From: Clostridiaceae bacterium
GTDB taxonomy: Bacteria; Bacillota; Clostridia; Lachnospirales; Lachnospiraceae
Reading direction: 5' to 3'
Assembly (NCBI GenBank): GCA_902362865.1
Contig: CABIYE010000046.1
Span: 1 to 10,951, forward strand
Length of the DNA stretch: 10,951 nucleotides
The stretch's first letter is position 1. Each line of letters opens with the position of its first letter. Positions 7,182 to 10,951 of the stretch are shown here, piece after piece. The translations under genes and the position numbers were made by a program. Below the pieces are notes generated by a model that searched no databases, was not told the origin of the DNA, and saw only the letters and a list, made by a program, of their open reading frames with translations.

Positions 7182-8405
7182 TTATACCACAGCAGGTATG
7201 GTTTCCGGCAGATTCATTTTAGACATCTCGTTTTCCACGTGAGACTTCTCTGCAATATGATTGTAGACATTCATTGTAATCTGTGCATCTGAATGTCCCA
7301 TCACATATTGCATGACCTTTGGATTGACGTTGTTTTCACCCAATCTGGTACATCCCGTATGACGAAGGGTATGCGATGAAATAGGAGGCATCAGCTCCGG
7401 CTCTCGCTTCTCTTCTTCTGCCAGTTTGGTTTCTTTCTTATTATAGGCATTGACAATATTTTTCAGAAAGCTGTTCACTCCCGCCGGCATGATCGGACGT
7501 CCATGCTTTGTATTGAAGATGAATCCACTACGTCCACCGATCTCCACATTACTCTGTAAACCAAGCATCAGGTTCAGCTCTCTCTGTTTACGGAACGCGT
7601 CATATACCATCTGTGTCATAGGAATATCTCTGATTCCTGCATCCGTTTTGGTTTCTGAATCATGGAAACAATATCCTTCATCACCTTCATAATACACAAG
7701 CTGTCCACCTACATGGATCTCCCGGTTCTTCATATCCACATCTGACCAGGTTAAGCCGATGGTTTCACTCACTCTCAGGCAAGCCCCAAACATAACCTGC
7801 ATCATTGGAAGATGAGGCTTATACACATTACTCTGTTCAACAAACTTCAGAAGTTTTTCCTGCTGTTCCAGTGTCAGTGCTTCTTTCTCCTTTGCCGGAG
7901 CCCCATAATCTCCAAGTGTTCCAGTTACCGGATTCTTGCGGATAATCCCGTCTTCCACTGCCAGTTCAAAACTGGGATTCAATAAACCATAAAGACCTTT
8001 GATCGTGCTGTGTGCCAGTCCTTCATCTGACAATGAGGAAAAGAACGTCCTTACGTGAGATGTCTTAAAATCCACAACACGAATGTTTCCCAAAGTATTT
8101 CGTATCCGGTAGTCCCACATACGGATATAATTCTTTTTCGTTCTTTCCTTGATATTCTTTGTTGCCATGTATCGCTCAAACAACGTATTTACGGTCAGCT
8201 TCTTGACTGATGCATCTGTAATAAGCAGATCATCCATATCCTTATTGATCTTCTTTTCCATTTCTCGCAGACTCGCCAGATCAGCTGCATAAACCGAATT
8301 ACGCTTTCCGGTAATTTCATCCTTGTAGCGATACTCATAACGTCCATCCGGGCGCTGGTATTCACCTGTTTTTAAATTTCTGCCTTTATTATCTTTTCTT
8401 GCCAT
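7182..8405 (-). CDS. int: Tn916-type tyrosine integrase
   Basis: A 407-residue site-specific recombinase, close to the 405 of Tn916 Int. The N-terminus (about 1-65, DNKGRNLKTGEYQRPDGRYE and onward) is the arm-site-binding domain of this family. A SAM-like core-binding domain lies at about 70-150. The catalytic domain carries Arg211 in GACLRVSE, Lys253 in ETKTDAG, His345 and Arg348 in HTLRH, His371 in MGHSDAQ, and the nucleophile Tyr381 in MNVYNH, so it should be active. The ATG at 8405 is preceded by AAAGGA at 9 bases; the GTG at 8423 overlaps that ribosome site and is unlikely. The gene faces the chromosome junction. It is probably transcribed from the xis side, with 231 bases between them. 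No hairpin terminator follows it. Confidence 0.95.
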   Translation of the reverse strand: MARKDNKGRNLKTGEYQRPDGRYEYRYKDEITGKRNSVYAADLASLREMEKKINKDMDDLLITDASVKKLTVNTLFERYMATKNIKERTKKNYIRMWDYRIRNTLGNIRVVDFKTSHVRTFFSSLSDEGLAHSTIKGLYGLLNPSFELAVEDGIIRKNPVTGTLGDYGAPAKEKEALTLEQQEKLLKFVEQSNVYKPHLPMMQVMFGACLRVSETIGLTWSDVDMKNREIHVGGQLVYYEGDEGYCFHDSETKTDAGIRDIPMTQMVYDAFRKQRELNLMLGLQSNVEIGGRSGFIFNTKHGRPIMPAGVNSFLKNIVNAYNKKETKLAEEEKREPELMPPISSHTLRHTGCTRLGENNVNPKVMQYVMGHSDAQITMNVYNHIAEKSHVENEMSKMNLPETIPAVV

Positions 8406-8636
8406 ATCAATCATTCCTTTCACTTCATTTTTCGTTATTCGGAATGATTTTTGTCCTGTCGGTATCAGTCATTTACTGTCTGATATCTGTTCACAGATTA
8501 ACATAATATTTTATGATTTCCAAGGGTAAATTCCTGCCAAATGCTAATTTTTATTTGCCTGTTTTACAGGAATATTTTCCCTTTTTTACTTTTCATTCCG
8601 AAGGAAAGTTGTTGTATTTTATCTTCTCATCTTTCA
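8406..8636. other. Gap between int and xis without a gene, with small hairpins
   Basis: No coding frame is convincing. It holds TATCAG/CTGATA (8463-8485), ATCTG/CAGAT (8485-8498), CCTGT/ACAGG (8558-8570) and a widely spaced 10-base inverted repeat, TTCGGAATGA (8438-8447) with TCATTCCGAA (8593-8602). None is followed by a T-tract on the - strand, so no terminator separates xis from int. No good promoter for int was found. Confidence 0.45.
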
Positions 8637-8831
8637 TTACACTGCCATTGCATCAAGATATTTTTTTATCTTATCCACGTTATAAAGAACACGTCTTCCA
8701 ATAATCACTCTTGCTTCTGCATAATCTGCAATTTTCTTTGCAGTTACTTCTCCGCAGGATAACATTGCCATTAATCCTTCAATATCTACCGTCAGACGGT
8801 TCTCAGCCTTATACTCTGTTGTTTTTCTCAT
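8637..8831 (-). CDS. Excisionase-like small DNA-binding protein
   Basis: A 64-residue basic protein. 'RLTVDIEGLMAMLSCGEVTA' (12-31) followed by 'KKIADYAEARVIIGRRVLYN' (32-51) and 'VDKIKKYLDAMA' fits the winged-helix MerR/excisionase layout of a helix-turn-helix, an IGRR wing turn and a closing helix. Such proteins bend DNA at element ends and steer the integrase towards excision. The start at 8831 has AGGAGG 10 bases upstream; the ATG at 8840 is only one base from that site and is unlikely. It lies upstream of and co-directional with int, as in Tn916-like elements. Sequence similarity to Tn916 Xis itself is not obvious, so the role rests on size, fold pattern and position. Confidence 0.72.
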   Translation of the reverse strand: MRKTTEYKAENRLTVDIEGLMAMLSCGEVTAKKIADYAEARVIIGRRVLYNVDKIKKYLDAMAV

Positions 8832-8967
8832 GATGCACATACCTCCTTTCCTCCGTATTCTTCTGCATCACCTCCCAGACAGCGGTTATGCCCGTTGTCA
8901 GTACATATACTTTTTGTTTGGACTTCTTACGATGATTTTCCATTCTGTTCGGCGTGTTGGCTTCCAT
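8809..8967 (-). CDS. Possible 52-codon ORF overlapping the start of xis
   Basis: Beginning MEANTPNRMENHRKKSKQKV, this frame gives a Lys/Arg-rich N-terminal half, then YVLTTGITAVWEVMQKNTEE and a charged tail. It overlaps the first 23 bases of xis in another frame and contains the xis ribosome site. A second in-frame ATG is at 8943. Neither start has a Shine-Dalgarno sequence, which is the main argument against it. The composition looks protein-like, and translation through it would end just past the xis start, so coupling or a leader-peptide role is possible. No family recognised. Confidence 0.3.
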   Translation of the reverse strand: MEANTPNRMENHRKKSKQKVYVLTTGITAVWEVMQKNTEERRYVHHEKNNRV

Positions 8968-8981
8968 TTGTATATGGCGGT

Positions 8982-9105
8982 GTCAACGTTACAATTGACC
9001 TCTATCAGAAATCTTTCTGAATACTGGCAGCTTCTTCTCAAGCATACCAGCCGTTGCCGAAGTATCTTCGGTTTCCACATACTACTCTCTGATACAGCGG
9101 TGGAA
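8982..9105 (-). ncRNA. Candidate structured RNA: five consecutive hairpins in the xis leader
   Basis: Within 124 bases there are five closely packed inverted repeats: TTCCAC/GTGGAA (9073-9105); CCGAAG/CTTCGG around 3 bases (9057-9071); CTGG and GCTT pairing with AAGC and CCAG across an internal loop (9024-9050); TCAGAA/TTCTGA around 4 bases (9005-9020); GTCAA/TTGAC (8982-8999). They lie in the long leader driven by the consensus promoter at 9218-9246, ahead of xis. The density exceeds that of neighbouring gaps. A regulatory leader is inferred; no known riboswitch class is recognised. Confidence 0.4.
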
Positions 9106-9181
9106 TCCTGTGTTACCTTTAAGCCCGAAAAGCACCCATACAGCTCATTCAATTTTCAAGGTTCAATAATCAAAAGTTTTG

Positions 9182-9206
9182 TAGGTGTACATTTTTGTAC
9201 CTATTT
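9182..9206. promoter_or_regulatory. Dyad operator candidate just downstream of the leftward start
   Basis: TAGGT, then the perfect palindrome GTACA-TTTT-TGTAC (9187-9200), then CTATTT. It lies at about +5 to +29 of the leftward transcript. A related sequence, TAGGTTC followed by TTTTTTGTAC, occurs at 9264-9280 beside the rightward promoter. Two similar sites flanking divergent promoters suggest binding by the adjacent XRE protein, which is an inference. Confidence 0.4.
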
Positions 9207-9217
9207 GATTTAATGCC

Positions 9218-9246
9218 ATTATATCCCCCGTTACTGCTAATGTCAA
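9218..9246 (-). promoter_or_regulatory. Perfect consensus promoter towards xis and int
   Basis: On the - strand TTGACA (9241-9246), 17 bases, TATAAT (9218-9223). The start point falls near 9211, giving a leader of about 380 bases before xis at 8831. A promoter this strong in front of excision genes implies tight repression or attenuation downstream. Confidence 0.82.
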
Positions 9247-9289
9247 TAGCACTTCATGCGTTTTAGGTTCTTTTTTGTACTCTTTTTTA

Positions 9290-9317
9290 TTGATTTTCTG
9301 CTAGTTTGTGTTATAAT
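9290..9317 (+). promoter_or_regulatory. Promoter of the XRE regulator gene
   Basis: TTGATT (9290-9295), 16 bases, TATAAT (9312-9317), with TG at 9309-9310 giving an extended -10. Start near 9324 leaves about 70 bases of leader; GAGGTGA at 9384-9390 is the ribosome site for the ATG at 9395. The two -35 boxes of the divergent pair are only 43 bases apart. Confidence 0.75.
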
Positions 9318-9394
9318 ATGGACAAATAGTTATTCATTTTTTAATTTTACTATCTTCAATGGATGTTTGTCAGGACTAATGCAGAGGTGACTTT

Positions 9395-9964
9395 ATGAAT
9401 TTTAATCTGAAACTAAAAAAAATCCGAACATTTCGGAAAATGACACAAAAAGAACTGTCAGAGAAGATCGGACTGACCGATCAACATAGAATTGTACAAT
9501 ATGAAAAAGGAGTTCGTGTTCCAAAAAAAGATCTGGTCGATAAAATGGCACAGGCTCTTGATGTTAATCCTTATACCCTCTATGATACCGCTGGACGTGA
9601 CGCTTCCGAAATGATGGAACTGCTTTTCTGGCTGGATGAATTTAACCCATCTTCCCTGCATCTGTTTCTCCCTCGGAGATTTCCCGGTGAAAAATGCAAT
9701 GAAGTAGCCGACACTTCCGTTTACTACCATGACAATGATAGCTGGCCTGCCCATGCTCCTGTCTGTATGTGGTTTGACTATGGAGTTCTGAATGATTTTT
9801 TGAAAGAATGGGTGGTTCGGATGGATGAACTGAAATCCGGTGAGATTACCAGAGATGAATATTTTGAATGGAAAATCAACTGGCCACAGACTTGCGATGG
9901 TTGTGGAAAATATGAACCTAAGAAACAATGGCACTCTGTAAAATCAGAACTCAGTGAAACTTAA
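9395..9964 (+). CDS. XRE-family transcriptional regulator
   Basis: A 189-residue protein. Residues 4-63 form a Cro/C1-type helix-turn-helix: 'LKLKKIRTFRKMTQKELSEK', then 'IGLTDQHRIVQYEKGVRVP' and 'ALDVNPYTLYD'. The remainder (about 70-189) is a separate, Trp- and acid-rich domain that I cannot assign; it contains 'FWLDEFNPSSLHLFLPRRFP' and ends with a CDGC pair (Cys167, Cys170) that could bind a metal or be redox-active. It is transcribed divergently from xis-int and next to operator-like repeats, so it probably controls the element's excision genes and itself. A strong terminator follows, making it monocistronic. The role in excision control is inferred from position. Confidence 0.88.
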   Translation: MNFNLKLKKIRTFRKMTQKELSEKIGLTDQHRIVQYEKGVRVPKKDLVDKMAQALDVNPYTLYDTAGRDASEMMELLFWLDEFNPSSLHLFLPRRFPGEKCNEVADTSVYYHDNDSWPAHAPVCMWFDYGVLNDFLKEWVVRMDELKSGEITRDEYFEWKINWPQTCDGCGKYEPKKQWHSVKSELSET

Positions 9965-10115
9965 CAAAACTTAAATTCACTGCATTTTTCCTCTTTGGCA
10001 AAAGAAAAAGCACTGTAAAACCAATAATCAAACGGTTTTCAGTGCTTTTTTCATGTCTTTCCTATTAAATTTTTCTCAGACACCTATATAAGTGAAACTT
10101 AGCGAAACTTAAATT
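9954..10115. repeat. 24-base direct repeat flanking the regulator's terminator
   Basis: GTGAAACTTA, three bases, AAACTTAAATT occurs at 9954-9977 and 10092-10115. Only two positions differ (AACA versus AGCG around the centre). Each copy itself contains two GAAACTTA-like units 10 bases apart. The left copy overlaps the regulator's last codons and stop. The intervening 114 bases hold the terminator. It may be a protein binding array, a duplication scar or a recombination site. Confidence 0.65.
10005..10051. terminator. Strong terminator after the XRE gene
   Basis: AAAAAGCACTG and AAAACC pair with GGTTTT and CAGTGCTTTTTT, with one bulged T and an 11-base loop. There is a T6 tail on the + strand and an A-rich mirror on the other side, so it can also stop transcripts from the permease fragment on the - strand. 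Confidence 0.85.
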
Positions 10116-10171
10116 ATGCCCAATATGGAATATACTTTTTATACCTTGGTGTAGTATCCGGATCCATTACT

Positions 10172-10870
10172 TTAATATTCATAATCTCTTAATCGTTCTA
10201 CGATAGAGCGATTTCCTGCAAGTTTTTTATAGGATAGAAGAGGTGTTATCATACATATCAGCATGACAAGGATAATAGCACTGATTAAAGGAATCACTGG
10301 TACATTAAATGGAATCTCCATATAATTCATGGATTCAAAGCAAATATAGGTGATAACTGAACCAATCGTCAATGTAATAAATACAGAGAAAAGTGCATAT
10401 AAAACCCCCTCTCGAATCAACAGTTTATTTATATGTTTTTTGGACATTCCAATACTTTCCATAACAGAAAATGTTAATTTTCGATTCTGAATACTGCTTG
10501 CGATTGTATTTGTATAATTTAAGACTCCAACCAGCAGAAGCAATAAAGCGATTATTACGCCTATTTCCATCATTTCTCCCTGCGATTCTTGAATTGTTCT
10601 CATACTTTCAAATTGAGATTCAGTGTGCAGGTCATTATTATATGGACTATCCTCTACAAGAGATGTAATCTTTTTTTCTAACACTTCGTCATATTTTTGA
10701 TTATAGTAAATATACATATCTAATGTTGTCGGCTTAGAAATCAGGCTATTTAAATAGTCTTGACTTACAATCAACGAAGCACCTATATCTCTTCCGCTGT
10801 ACTGTGTGTTATACGACACAGCTTCAACGGCAATTTCATATTGTTTCCCTTGAAGATTAAAGAGGTAGTG
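10172..10870 (-). pseudogene. 5'-truncated FtsX-like ABC transporter permease
   Basis: The open frame runs from LFNLQGKQYEIAVEAVS (10864 downwards) to '..SIVERLRDYEY'. Counting from an internal GTG at 10819 there are 215 residues. An extracellular domain is followed by three membrane helices at about 84-108, 136-160 and 172-197. The motif 'NRKLTFSVMESIGMSKKHIN' (112-131) between the first two is typical of FtsX/MacB-type permeases that export lipids, peptides or antimicrobials. The expected first membrane helix and N-terminal half are missing: the frame meets a TGA (10871-10873) inside a hairpin that does not look like permease sequence. The GTG has no convincing ribosome site, so the gene is probably broken. 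No partner ATPase is in view. The segment is clearly more AT-rich than clpB or pepT. Confidence 0.72.
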
Positions 10871-10891
10871 TCAAAAACTACCTGTTTTTTT
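10863..10891 (+). terminator. Hairpin with T7 tail at the permease break
   Basis: AGGTAGT (10863-10869), loop GTCAAAA, ACTACCT (10877-10883), then G and seven T residues. It has the form of a rightward intrinsic terminator, although no + strand gene precedes it. It coincides with the point where permease coding stops, so it may instead be the outer end of an insertion element. A short - strand frame ending at TAG (10902-10904), reading NALFIADFPKNQGFY, enters from the right but is too short to identify. Confidence 0.45.
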
Positions 10892-10951
10892 GTACTAAAA
10901 TCTAATAAAAACCTTGATTTTTAGGGAAATCTGCAATAAAAAGAGCATTGA

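Larger units (their letters stand above)
7088..9980. mobile_element. Integration module of a Tn916-type element (right limit uncertain)
   Basis: A tyrosine integrase, an excisionase-like protein and a divergent XRE regulator follow one another, with integrase-proximal direct repeats next to intact chromosomal clpB. This is the usual recombination and control end of integrative conjugative elements in Firmicutes. No relaxase, coupling protein, VirB4 or replication gene is in the window, so the body lies to the right or has been lost. The limits given mark the recognisable module, not proven element ends. Confidence 0.6.

Noticed and set aside
8898..9152. 84-codon - strand frame between xis and the XRE gene
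   Set aside because: It can start only at a TTG with no ribosome site, has no recognisable domain, and runs straight through the hairpin cluster; a structured leader fits better.
8830..9213. 127-codon + strand frame over the xis leader
   Set aside because: No ribosome site or promoter on that strand, overlaps the xis start, and its composition looks like antisense translation.
9458..9934. 158-codon - strand frame opposite the XRE gene
   Set aside because: The XRE frame has a promoter, ribosome site and clear helix-turn-helix; the opposite frame has none of these.
1..10951. CRISPR array, rRNA or tRNA genes
   Set aside because: No regularly spaced repeats with unique spacers and no rRNA or cloverleaf pattern were seen on either strand.

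Overview
The window looks like chromosome from a Gram-positive, moderately AT-rich gut Clostridia, most likely Lachnospiraceae. This rests on strong AGGAGG-type ribosome binding sites, consensus sigma-A promoters, a CIRCE operator, a DinB with the 'HIDVNSAYLSW' N-terminus, a YitT/DUF2179 protein, and a Tn916-type integrase. The genus cannot be fixed from the sequence alone.

Left part (1 to about 7015) is housekeeping chromosome. It holds the last codons of an unknown + strand gene, a short secreted BspA-type leucine-rich-repeat protein (-), peptidase T (+), a YitT-family membrane protein (-), and a clpB-dinB operon (-). pepT and yitT converge on a long palindromic terminator. clpB has a 17-bp-spaced promoter whose -35 box lies inside a CIRCE operator, so HrcA-type heat-shock control is expected. 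dinB starts inside the clpB stop codon (TAATG), so an error-prone polymerase appears coupled to a heat-shock disaggregase. yitT has a perfect consensus promoter followed at once by a terminator-like hairpin in its own leader.

Right part (about 7020 to 9980) is the integration module of a mobile element. A Tn916-type tyrosine integrase (-) lies next to paired direct repeats that look like integrase arm sites. Upstream of it are a small excisionase-like protein (-) and a divergently transcribed XRE-family regulator (+). The regulator and the xis-int side are served by two back-to-back promoters with related operator-like sequences. The xis leader would be about 380 nt long, holds five closely packed hairpins, and overlaps an unrecognised 52-codon reading frame. 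No relaxase, conjugation or replication gene is in view, so the element continues beyond the window or is a small remnant.

Far right (about 9954 to the end): a 24-bp direct repeat brackets the regulator's terminator. It is followed by the 3' two-thirds or less of an AT-rich FtsX-like ABC permease gene on the - strand. Its reading frame is cut at a stop codon inside a hairpin-plus-T-tract, which is probably the edge of another insertion or a deletion scar.
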